64,000 nt of DNA from Shewanella sp. UCD-KL12 (GTDB taxonomy: Bacteria; Pseudomonadota; Gammaproteobacteria; Enterobacterales; Shewanellaceae), in NCBI RefSeq assembly GCF_001957125.1, contig NZ_MPHJ01000013.1, positions 1 to 64,000 on the forward strand, in the 5' to 3' direction. Positions 1 to 7,677 of this stretch are shown piece after piece. The first letter of the stretch is position 1. The number at the start of each line of letters is the position of its first letter. The notes under the pieces were generated by a model. The model worked only from the letters and a program-made list of their open reading frames with translations, did not search any database and was not told the origin of the DNA. A program made the translations under genes and the position numbers.

Positions 1-1
1 G

Positions 2-133
2 GTAGAGAGCCTTCGGGTTCAATTGGACTTGACTGAGAACAAACTACATAATGCGCTCGCACGTGAGGTACTGTTACTTGATCAAATTGATAACATGGAG
101 CGAGAACTAGCAAAGTTTGGTGTCAATAGTTGA
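2..133 (+). CDS. C-terminal end of an unknown protein (5' end outside window)
   Basis: An open frame runs in from the left edge and stops at a TGA at 131-133, giving 43 visible residues. They are rich in Leu, Glu, Asp and Asn with heptad-like spacing of Leu and Ile, as in a coiled coil. No family can be recognised from so short a tail. The downstream DndC-like gene begins 28 bp later on the same strand, so the two may be cotranscribed. Confidence 0.5.
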   Translation, partial: VESLRVQLDLTENKLHNALAREVLLLDQIDNMERELAKFGVNS

Positions 134-161
134 TTTTATTTAGCTGATACCTGACTGCTTT

Positions 162-3100
162 ATGTCAATTTATTCCTATAGGGGCGAAGTCAATTATTTG
201 GGTAAGAGTGAGTTATATATTTTGACTGTAATTCATTGCTGTAAAAGAATTTTAATTAAGGCTATTCAGAGTCAATTGATTATACAATTCAACGATGCGA
301 AACCGACGCGCAGAGGCGACTGCTCTGTGATACTTAAAGTTGACCCTTCCGAGAGATATGTTAAAAATTTAATCCGCAAATTTAAAAACGCCCCTGAATA
401 CCGACTCTATGCTGATGCGAAGGTGATTTGCTGTGTGGGCTCAAGAGATCAGGAAAGCACTCGTAGAGCTCACAATATGGCCAAACAAGGATTATCAAAA
501 AAGAGCGCTGAAGAACTAATGGCTGAACTGCAGTGTTCAAACATTGGAAAAGAAACCATGTTCAAGTTTGCTCCAATTAAAGACTGGGCAACAGATCAAG
601 TGTTTGATGCTTTGCGTTTAGCTGGTGGCCGACCATTAAAGAAATGTTCTGGTTTGAATCCCCTTCCTGCTTTCCTTCCCGATTTTGGCCTACTTTTAGA
701 AATATACGGTAACGGGTCTAATGAGACTTGTGAATTGACAATAGGTTCAACGGCCAGTGCTGGTTGCAATGGTAAGGCTCGCTTTGGTTGTACGTTCTGC
801 ACAATGATAGCTGTAACTGATCACTCTTCTACTGCACTGGCTGAGATGCCAAGATGGAGTGTATTGGGCGTTAAAAATGCTTTGAGGGTAAGAGACTTTT
901 TATTTCGTTTGTCTTGCGATATCGATGCAAGGGCTCTTCATGCTCGAGCTTATGACCCAGCGGGTTATAACCGTGTGGCACTACAGCCGAACACGTTAAA
1001 GCCAAAGCATTTAGAGAAGATGGTGCGATTTGCCAGTCAGCTTACGCTTGATTCTATAAAAGTTGCTGCAGACTTCAGGAAGTTAGTAGATCAAGGAAGA
1101 GAGCTAGAGCATCCTGGGCTCAAAGACATAGCAAACGATCCTAATATGGCCCCGAAAACGAAGAAAGCCTTTATCGAGATGTATCGAGAATGTGTTCAAG
1201 ACCCAAAAAATTTGAACTACCTATTTTCACAGGATCATGCTCTGCTTTTGTCCTTTAGATGGTCGATTGATGGGATCGGTGCAGCACCTTTTCGTCCTTT
1301 AGCTATCTGGGAGCAATTGTCAGCAAACAAGGGCTGGATACCTTACCCAATGCTTAATAGTGAATATGAAACCAAGCATGGTCCATTAAAGCTTCAAAGT
1401 GATAAGTGTCTACCTGATGCTGTTATGATGCCAATCCTTAAAGAGGAAGATCCAAAGCAGCAAGCCACTTCGCCGCTTAACCTGCTGGACCTGTGGCAGC
1501 GTCCTACAGATATGTCTGATATCTTCGATGAAGATAGAAATTGCACTATCTCACGGCTTGCAGACAATCTTGCAGGCATAGAAATCGCATTTCGTACCCA
1601 ATATAGTGTTGTAAAGACGGCATCTGAGTCTGTTCAATACAGCAATGAAATTATTATTGGCTCAACACGGTTCTTAGTTAAGTACAGCACGCCAGAGATC
1701 TTATCAGTTAAGCTTAACGGGGTTACCGTTTCGGGTGATGCAAAAGACAAACTTATTACCAAAGCAATCTATGAAGAGATTGAGAATCGCTTTTATACTA
1801 AGCTATCAAACTTAGGTTCAAAGTTTGCTATTACCCCACCAACCGGTACAGATGAAGATCTCACTCAAACTATCCTGTTAGCACTAAAGGACATGTTCCC
1901 AGCGCAAGAAGTATTAAAACGTAAAGTTCAGCATTTACGTACAGAGACGCTTTTTACAGGTTATTCAAAATCTGCTCGACTTGCAGATCCATCCATTCAA
2001 TTTACCCGTCGAGTTACGCCAGTGGTCAAAGGTAAACTAGAGCGAGGTAACACCCGCTTAAGTTTCTACCCTACTATCTCAGACAGTCGGATTCACCGCG
2101 CTCACAAGCAGGAAAAGGAGCTGTTGGTACCGAGCTTTGAGACTCATACGCAAAAGACGATAGTCACTCATGATGCAAGCCTGTTGTTAGAAGAGGAAAA
2201 AGCAGCACTTGAAAATATCATGATCTCCAAAGAAGGCTTAGCGCAGTGGAAGCTTGTAGGTGGCCTAACTAGAGCACTGGAAATACATGATGATCACCTC
2301 ACCACGCTAATCAGTAAGCGCCACCAGCGAGGCTATAAGGTTAGTGATGTTAGAAGCTATGGCGGGACTCATGTAGCTGAAGCGATGCTAGCCGAAGGGG
2401 TGGTATCAATTAACAAGAAATATTGGACACAACTGCAGTCGATTCTTAAGCGCACTCAAATTTTTAACGATCTTGGTATGTACTCATTTCAATCTATGAC
2501 CGTTGAAGCAGTACAAGCACACCCTAAAGCAATTAGTATGACGCAACACCGCACTGATAAAGCGAGGGTCATGCTTGAAGTACGTGAGTTACGTAATGCT
2601 CAAAGAAGGGAGTTTAAACAATCAGCAAGCATGAACTTCATTGCTAAAAACCTAAACACTTTTAAGCGTGCTGCATTGGGGGCAATAGAGAGTGTCAGTT
2701 ATGAGCTGTCAGCTAGCCTGCTAAAAATGAGCTTTGATACGCAGGAGGTTTCGCCGTTGAATCGAGCTCAGATCTCTAGTTTGTGGCTTTCACTTAATAT
2801 GGATGGAATGAGCCACATCGATCATTTACTACGTAAAATAATGACTCTAAGTGGGTTTAACACTTTAAAAGCATCTCCTACAGAATATGTTGTGGCTGGG
2901 AGAGAGTCATTAGCAACTATCGAAGCGCTAGAAGTAAAGCTCGAAAGAGCCTTAAATGATTGGGCTCCACTGCTAGCAAGTTTAAAGGCCCTGATAGCGA
3001 ACCCAGGTCAAGATAAAGAAGTAGCATTAAATCAATTCAGAAACCTCATTCAAGAACATTCTCCAGTGATGCTGGCAGAGAGTGATATCTTAAGCTGGTG

Positions 3101-3290
3101 GAACCCAAGTTTGGAAAATATGACAACGTATCTAAATAATGCAATCACGACTATCGATGGGCATAATGCACATCTTATTCAATTGCATAACGCAATGCGT
3201 GATATTCGCCAAAATGCCCTTCGCCAAGTAACTACAAACTTGAGCTTAAGCGACAAACTGGCACTGATGAATCAAAGAAAAGCGGCATAG
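162..3290 (+). CDS. DndC-like PAPS-reductase-family protein, apparently lacking its PP-loop
   Basis: A 1042-residue protein. Residues about 50-230 resemble DndC and related phosphoadenosine-phosphosulfate reductase-fold proteins: the RRGDCSVILKVDP segment resembles the RWCT..LK.DP block, APIKDWATDQVFDAL resembles the usual P..DWT...VW.YL block, and CNGKARFGCTFC supplies the Cys cluster that in DndC binds an iron-sulfur centre. The SGGKDS ATP-pyrophosphatase loop that normally comes first is missing; the 45 residues before the conserved part look unrelated. The remaining 800 residues have no recognised domain and contain helical, charged stretches. Family members act in sulfur transfer, for example DNA phosphorothioation, but without a PP-loop catalysis is doubtful. 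No dnd/ssp partner genes are visible. It precedes a 157-residue gene by 10 bp, suggesting an operon. Confidence 0.65.
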   Translation: MSIYSYRGEVNYLGKSELYILTVIHCCKRILIKAIQSQLIIQFNDAKPTRRGDCSVILKVDPSERYVKNLIRKFKNAPEYRLYADAKVICCVGSRDQESTRRAHNMAKQGLSKKSAEELMAELQCSNIGKETMFKFAPIKDWATDQVFDALRLAGGRPLKKCSGLNPLPAFLPDFGLLLEIYGNGSNETCELTIGSTASAGCNGKARFGCTFCTMIAVTDHSSTALAEMPRWSVLGVKNALRVRDFLFRLSCDIDARALHARAYDPAGYNRVALQPNTLKPKHLEKMVRFASQLTLDSIKVAADFRKLVDQGRELEHPGLKDIANDPNMAPKTKKAFIEMYRECVQDPKNLNYLFSQDHALLLSFRWSIDGIGAAPFRPLAIWEQLSANKGWIPYPMLNSEYETKHGPLKLQSDKCLPDAVMMPILKEEDPKQQATSPLNLLDLWQRPTDMSDIFDEDRNCTISRLADNLAGIEIAFRTQYSVVKTASESVQYSNEIIIGSTRFLVKYSTPEILSVKLNGVTVSGDAKDKLITKAIYEEIENRFYTKLSNLGSKFAITPPTGTDEDLTQTILLALKDMFPAQEVLKRKVQHLRTETLFTGYSKSARLADPSIQFTRRVTPVVKGKLERGNTRLSFYPTISDSRIHRAHKQEKELLVPSFETHTQKTIVTHDASLLLEEEKAALENIMISKEGLAQWKLVGGLTRALEIHDDHLTTLISKRHQRGYKVSDVRSYGGTHVAEAMLAEGVVSINKKYWTQLQSILKRTQIFNDLGMYSFQSMTVEAVQAHPKAISMTQHRTDKARVMLEVRELRNAQRREFKQSASMNFIAKNLNTFKRAALGAIESVSYELSASLLKMSFDTQEVSPLNRAQISSLWLSLNMDGMSHIDHLLRKIMTLSGFNTLKASPTEYVVAGRESLATIEALEVKLERALNDWAPLLASLKALIANPGQDKEVALNQFRNLIQEHSPVMLAESDILSWWNPSLENMTTYLNNAITTIDGHNAHLIQLHNAMRDIRQNALRQVTTNLSLSDKLALMNQRKAA

Positions 3291-3300
3291 GTAAAACGAG

Positions 3301-3774
3301 ATGACCAGCAAATTTAAAGAGATTTCTAAAGCACTTTCATTAAGCTTCGACATCCCTGTTACCACACTCAATAAATGGGCAACCTCAGAAAATCGTGTCG
3401 CTCACAGACAGATCATGGAGCAGGCACATCAAGCCATTAATGAACTTGAACAATATAGCGCCCTTACCTCTTCAAATGCGTCATTAGAAGAGGTTGCCAA
3501 ATCGTTGGGGTTTGATAACCCACTAACAATGCACATAGAGGGCATATCTTCACGAACATTCAGAAGTTGGTTTGAAAACGAAGATAAACGAAAGCTAGTC
3601 ATCGGCTTTCTTATCGGTATGCATTGGGGGCTACTATCGGAAGCAACAATGAGACTAGAAATTAGTACACCAGTTAAATTACACAAAAAGCTTAAAGCAA
3701 AGGATGTCATGCCTGGGGAGTTCGTCAGACTTTACCAAATCTCGCCAATTAGCCTTGTTAAGCTAATGAAATAA
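3301..3774 (+). CDS. Hypothetical protein, possible helix-turn-helix
   Basis: A 157-residue protein starting 10 bp after the DndC-like gene, so probably translated from the same transcript. The N-terminus (SKALSLSFDIPVTTLNKWA) has the spacing of a Cro/phage-type helix-turn-helix with a TTLNKW recognition-helix pattern, and a second segment near residues 60-90 (EEVAKSLGF...SSRTFRSWF) reads the same way. It could be a DNA-binding protein with two HTH-like units, but this rests only on pattern. No signal peptide or membrane segment. It faces the minus-strand gene at 3917-4318 across a hairpin. Confidence 0.55.
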   Translation: MTSKFKEISKALSLSFDIPVTTLNKWATSENRVAHRQIMEQAHQAINELEQYSALTSSNASLEEVAKSLGFDNPLTMHIEGISSRTFRSWFENEDKRKLVIGFLIGMHWGLLSEATMRLEISTPVKLHKKLKAKDVMPGEFVRLYQISPISLVKLMK

Positions 3775-3854
3775 TAGCTCTAGATTCTAATCTACAGAGT
3801 GAAATGGAAGTTTGTATTGTGGGAGTATGGCAAGATAATGTGATTAGGTTGTAG

Positions 3855-3896
3855 GCCCACCAGCAACGGGTTAGAGAATATTTCTGCTGAGTGGGC
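3855..3896. terminator. Hairpin between convergent genes
   Basis: GCCCACCAGCA (3855-3865) pairs with TGCTGAGTGGGC (3885-3896), an 11-bp stem with one bulged A and a 19-nt loop. It lies between the plus-strand gene ending at 3774 and the minus-strand gene ending at 3917, where a shared terminator is expected. There is no strong T-tract, so the role is inferred from position. Confidence 0.4.
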
Positions 3897-3916
3897 TCTT
3901 ATCACTAGTGTCTAGT

Positions 3917-4318
3917 TTATTTTTTGAATAGCCTTTTTACATTGTTATCGATGTATTCTTTAGTTCTTTTTAAGAGTGAAGTATAAGAGATAGCTATAGG
4001 GGTTTCGTAGTCCGGCTCCACTTCGTTGAAAGTACTAAACAGTACATGTCCTCGTTTCCCCTTGACAATTAACAGTTTAAGTTCTGTGTTTCCATTGCAT
4101 TCAACACAATGTGCTAGCCCAGATAAACACCATTCATTATTTTTGTGCTGTTTAATTGCGTTCCCCCGAGCCATATCATCTTCAAAAGATTGTTGGCAAT
4201 TTGGGCAAACCATATCAAAGGTTGAGAACGAATAAGGGGCAAGTAATTCGCTGACTGTACGTAAAGATAGAAATTCTTGAATAGGATCGGATTCATTTTG
4301 TTGCGACTTCATATTCAT
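3917..4318 (-). CDS. Hypothetical zinc-ribbon-like protein
   Basis: A 133-residue protein with two Cys pairs, CPNC near residue 38 and CVEC near residue 71, separated by about 30 residues. This spacing fits a zinc ribbon that binds one Zn ion. The C-terminus is basic (KRTKEYIDNNVKRLFKK). No enzyme motif, signal peptide or membrane segment is visible. The gene follows a plasmid-type promoter motif at 4351-4378 and runs in the same direction as the genes to its right. No family name can be given. Confidence 0.6.
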   Translation of the reverse strand: MNMKSQQNESDPIQEFLSLRTVSELLAPYSFSTFDMVCPNCQQSFEDDMARGNAIKQHKNNEWCLSGLAHCVECNGNTELKLLIVKGKRGHVLFSTFNEVEPDYETPIAISYTSLLKRTKEYIDNNVKRLFKK

Positions 4319-4350
4319 AACTGAAACCTATTGAGTTAGTAGTTTCAGCT

Positions 4351-4378
4351 AGTGTGTTTCAGGGTTGAAATCCGGCAA
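4351..4378 (-). promoter_or_regulatory. Promoter motif, TTGC type (weak -10)
   Basis: Read on the minus strand: -35 TTGCCG (4378-4373), 16-bp spacer, -10 CACACT (4356-4351). The -35 and the spacing match the other plasmid promoters in this window; the -10 is poor. It sits 33 bp upstream of the ATG at 4318. Confidence 0.35.
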
Positions 4379-4409
4379 CCGTTAGCGAAAAGACAAGGAT
4401 GATTCGTTT

Positions 4410-5114
4410 TTAAGCTGCCTCATTGAGTTCAAAATAGCGTTGGAATGCCTTATTAATACGCGGGAAAAGAGTGTTTGGCTTAAACAATGAGAAATCCTTT
4501 TTTTCCCAAGTAACATTGGCATTGGCTTCTACTGAGCAAATCTCTAATCGTAATGCCTTGACCTTGTTTTTATAGTGCTGCTGTAACACTTGGTTTCTAT
4601 CTTTTATGCTGTCTTTTATACACTGTCTGTAATGGTTTAAATCATCATTTAGTAATTCAAAAATTGTTTTACCTTCTAGTAAATCACGTTGAACCTTTTT
4701 AAGGCTCTCACGGTCAAGAGGCTGCGCTGTATGAATCTTTTTGATACTTGTTATGTTTGACTCAACTTTGTAGCTTGTAGCGTACCTTATGGCCTCTGGC
4801 ATAGTATCAAATCGAACTGATGCAGATGTTTGAGGAAGATGAGAATTGAATGTGTCTACAAATTCAACACCATATAGATAGAACGGTTCGATAGTTATAT
4901 TGTTTATAATGCAAACTTGCTTATGTCGAATAACAAACAGCTTTGGGGTTGCCTGAGTTTGTACAACATGGAAATCATCAGGAATAGCACCAACTCCTCC
5001 AACTTGCACAACACGGTCCCTTAAAGAGTTTTTAGCTCTTGCTGCACTTGTATATGGCTTATTTTTATTATTTTTTAATGAGCCTATATCGTGTTGAGTT
5101 TGTAGTGTGTCCAT
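4410..5114 (-). CDS. Hypothetical cytoplasmic protein
   Basis: A 234-residue protein of unknown family. The ATG at 5114 is preferred to the upstream in-frame ATG at 5126 because GGGAA lies 7 nt before it and nothing similar precedes the first one. Basic and rich in Asn and Lys; a helical charged region spans residues about 130-200 (SLKKVQRDLLEGK, then RNQVLQQHYKNK). No signal peptide, membrane segment or catalytic motif. It is one of a group of small unrelated minus-strand genes between the DndC-like gene and the PRTRC region. Confidence 0.55.
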   Translation of the reverse strand: MDTLQTQHDIGSLKNNKNKPYTSAARAKNSLRDRVVQVGGVGAIPDDFHVVQTQATPKLFVIRHKQVCIINNITIEPFYLYGVEFVDTFNSHLPQTSASVRFDTMPEAIRYATSYKVESNITSIKKIHTAQPLDRESLKKVQRDLLEGKTIFELLNDDLNHYRQCIKDSIKDRNQVLQQHYKNKVKALRLEICSVEANANVTWEKKDFSLFKPNTLFPRINKAFQRYFELNEAA

Positions 5115-5154
5115 AATGATTCCCATTGTTGAAATTCGTAATTAATGGCAGTAC

Positions 5155-5379
5155 TTATACTTCTGAGCTGCCAATCCATTCACTGCCTAGATACACTTCC
5201 CAGCCTTCAGTTGAATAGCTGTAATAATCAATTGCTTCAAGAGAGTCATGCGTCCAAGGGACTACGGCCTTTATTTCTTTCATTAAAGTACCTTCCAAAT
5301 CGAGTATTTTTAAGGTTTCATTTTCATTGTTTAACAATAAATCAGGCTCAGATTTATTTAGAGATCTTGTTACTATCAT
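5155..5379 (-). CDS. Small hypothetical protein
   Basis: A 74-residue acidic protein. The choice of this strand over the overlapping plus-strand frame rests on a GGAG Shine-Dalgarno sequence 6 nt before the ATG and on a good promoter motif upstream (5435-5462). The C-terminal half is rich in Trp and Tyr (WTHDSLEAIDYYSYSTEGWEV), suggesting a small folded domain. Function unknown. Confidence 0.55.
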   Translation of the reverse strand: MIVTRSLNKSEPDLLLNNENETLKILDLEGTLMKEIKAVVPWTHDSLEAIDYYSYSTEGWEVYLGSEWIGSSEV

Positions 5380-5434
5380 GGTGACTCCAATGATAATTTA
5401 GTGACGTCTAACTAACGGTTATTTAACGATATTC

Positions 5435-5462
5435 ATCTTACGATAGATTGGTACACATGCAA
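5435..5462 (-). promoter_or_regulatory. Promoter motif, TTGC type
   Basis: Minus strand: TTGCAT (5462-5457), 16-bp spacer, TAAGAT (5440-5435). It matches the family of plasmid promoters found throughout the window and lies 56 bp upstream of the ATG at 5379. Confidence 0.5.
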
Positions 5463-5581
5463 CCGATGAGTCAGTAAATATTCAATGTTAAAGATTATTG
5501 ATGAACGGACATAATCTCGTTGTAATAGAAAAACAATGAAAATTCTTCGGTGGTTTGTAACTGGTGACTTTTGAGCAGGAG

Positions 5582-6062
5582 TTAGCATTTCTTGATAATC
5601 ACAGCTTGTTCGTGATTAACCTGGACTTGATCAAATAACCTATACAATGAAGTAGGAGATGTGTAACGCTGGCTAACAGTTGTTGCAGATGCTAAATCAT
5701 TGTCTGCTCCAACTTTGGCTATTGTAAATCCATCAGTACTTATACCAATAATGGTGTAAATATCGTCATTATCAGTGTGTTTGAGTAATTTTGAACTAGA
5801 TAGTTTGATATTCAAATGTTGCTGTATAACCACTGTTTGGAATGGCTCATTTATTACTGTTTGTATTACCGCCCAAGCAGAGTTGATGTCTCCACCGTTA
5901 AGCAGTCTTTTTATGCTTTTTATATCTCCTTCCCTACGTTGAATAACATAGAATTTGTTGGACTTTCTTATCAGTTGTAATTGCCACAGGTAGAGTTCAT
6001 CTGTTAACGCACAGCTAAAGTTTATTCTATAGTTGCTTTAATTGGTTTAAAGTCATTTCCAT
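5582..6062 (-). pseudogene. Hypothetical gene with apparent frameshift near its 5' end
   Basis: One minus-strand frame is open from about 6030 to a stop at 5582 and encodes about 150 residues of protein-like sequence (it includes FSCALTDELYLWQLQLIRK and RREGDIKSIKRLLNGGD) but has no good start until a GTG at 5833. An ATG at 6062, with AAAAAGG just before it and only 7 nt after the stop of the next gene upstream (6070), opens the neighbouring frame, which stops after about 11 codons. A single-base change near 6030 would join the two into one gene of about 160 residues. It may be a real mutation or a sequencing error. Family unknown. Confidence 0.5.
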
Positions 6063-6069
6063 AACCTTT

Positions 6070-6531
6070 TTAATGTTTAACAACTTTATCCTCACCATTT
6101 ACAAGAACAAGGCTGACATCTTCAGAGTAATACCCATTAGACTCACCTAACCATCGCATCCAAAGCTCACCTTTAGTGGTTTCAATCTTATAGAATGACC
6201 AAGTCCAACATTCAACGTATTTGTGGGGTGGGTTATCATCCCCTTCAGAGTGTTCGTTTGTAGAAATCTCTGCGGATATGATCACCGCACCTACCAACGC
6301 TTCAATATCACACTCAAAATCCTCCAGCTCAACTTTACCGCCATCTGGCTCATTAGAGAACAGATACTCATAACCACACTCAGTGAAAACCCTGACCTCC
6401 TCCGAGCCTTTATCTAGACCTTTAATAACAGCAATTTTCTTACCAACAAGTTCACAAAGTTCAACCTCTTTGCGTTTTTTAAATCTCGACTCCATACCAA
6501 CCCCATACACATTCTTTTGCGAATTCATCAC
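6070..6531 (-). CDS. DUF7448-like protein
   Basis: A 153-residue acidic protein. The order of motifs fits the small phage/plasmid family known as DUF7448: ELVGKKIAVIKGLDKGSEEV near the start, a central acidic stretch with DFECDIEALVG, then WTWSFYKIETTKGELWMRW and GESNGYYSEDV near the end. The biochemical role of this family is not known to me. No membrane segment. It lies immediately upstream of the frameshifted gene at 5582-6062 and is probably cotranscribed with it. The start is uncertain: an internal Met at residue 13 (MESRFKKRK) is an alternative. Confidence 0.65.
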   Translation of the reverse strand: MMNSQKNVYGVGMESRFKKRKEVELCELVGKKIAVIKGLDKGSEEVRVFTECGYEYLFSNEPDGGKVELEDFECDIEALVGAVIISAEISTNEHSEGDDNPPHKYVECWTWSFYKIETTKGELWMRWLGESNGYYSEDVSLVLVNGEDKVVKH

Positions 6532-6666
6532 TCATCCAAAATAGCACTAACCAAGACTGTTTTAGACATTGTTTTACGAATACCCGTAAATTGATCTCTA
6601 GATTAATACAATACTTAGATCGAGCAACCATTATGATGAAAGCCCCATTATTTGGGGCTGTTGATG

Positions 6667-7677
6667 TTATGCCGCAATATCAAAAATTTCAGCATCATCA
6701 AGATCTGACTTGATTTCTTCTGCTCCTCCTAGCTCACTAATTTCTGTCTTGAGTAGGATCATTCTTTGCTTAGAGTCTATGAGTAAATTTCCGTCTACAA
6801 AGTCTGAGTTGGCAATATTATGAGCATGTTCTAATCTGTCGATTGCATCACTTAAACGGTTTTCGTAATGCTCCAAATGATTACTCATTTTTTCAATAAA
6901 GTTGTTAACAGTGCTCAGTATAGATCTTCCTATGTTAGCTTTCGTATCGATGTTGAAATGATACTTTCGTTTACCGTCAGTACTAATGGCTAACTGAATA
7001 ATGTTACCTTTTGCTGAGATATCGAGGTTAAATCCAGCAAATGTACCAATTTTAAAGTCTTTCTCTTTATGAAAGCCTAGAGCAATGGAAGCTACCGTAT
7101 TGCTTAATTGGTTGGTGATATGATCACAGGCCGAAGAGAATTTAGTAAATACTTGGCTACTGTCGCTAGTAAAGGTGAACTTATCCCCTTTTAGAGGTAA
7201 TAAACCAATTTGGATATCAACCTTAAGTTGATTAACCATTTTTTGGGCTTTTTGCTTCAAATTTTCTTGGTTTTCTATATCAAAAATTGCGCTGCGCTTA
7301 CTTCTCAAGAATGAATTTTTCTTAGCTTCTAACAGTTGAATAGTTTTCGTCAGAGACACCATTTCTAAAACTAATGGCGATCCGCTGGTTTGGGCCTTAA
7401 GCTCGGCAAATGTCATTTCTGTTGAAGAGATATCTTCACAAGAGTTCAAGCCTAGTTCATTCTTGCTATGAAACTCTGAAATGAATTTCTGTTTATTTTC
7501 AAGTACTTGAAATAAAAAGCTGTCTAGACTGTTTTTTGTCGCGAAGTAATTGATATCTAAGGTAAATGTGTCTGGATTCGCCTTTAATAGCTCACTTCCT
7601 TGTCTAATGCCTCTGCCAAGTCGCTGTTCTAAATCACATGGCCTGTATGGGCTATTACCATGAAGGGTTAGTGGAGG
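6667..7677 (-). pseudogene. C-terminal fragment of the broken helicase gene
   Basis: The frame is open from 7677 to 6667 (336 codons) and its beginning reads HGNSPYRPCDLEQRLGRGIRQ, a clear helicase motif VI of the kind found in large phage/plasmid SNF2-type helicases. It therefore continues the protein encoded just upstream at 7655-10534 in a different frame. The rest (ELLKANPDTFTLDINYFATK, then a helical charged tail) matches the region that follows motif VI in such proteins. The first possible start is a TTG at 7449, downstream of motif VI, so an independent product would lack the helicase motif. Confidence 0.75.

Noticed and set aside
162..3290. Complete Dnd/Ssp phosphorothioation system
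   Set aside because: Only one DndC-like gene is present, without its PP-loop, and no dndA, B, D or E genes are nearby.
5145..5384. Plus-strand frame opposite the 74-residue gene
   Set aside because: The minus-strand gene has a GGAG site and a promoter motif; the plus frame has neither.
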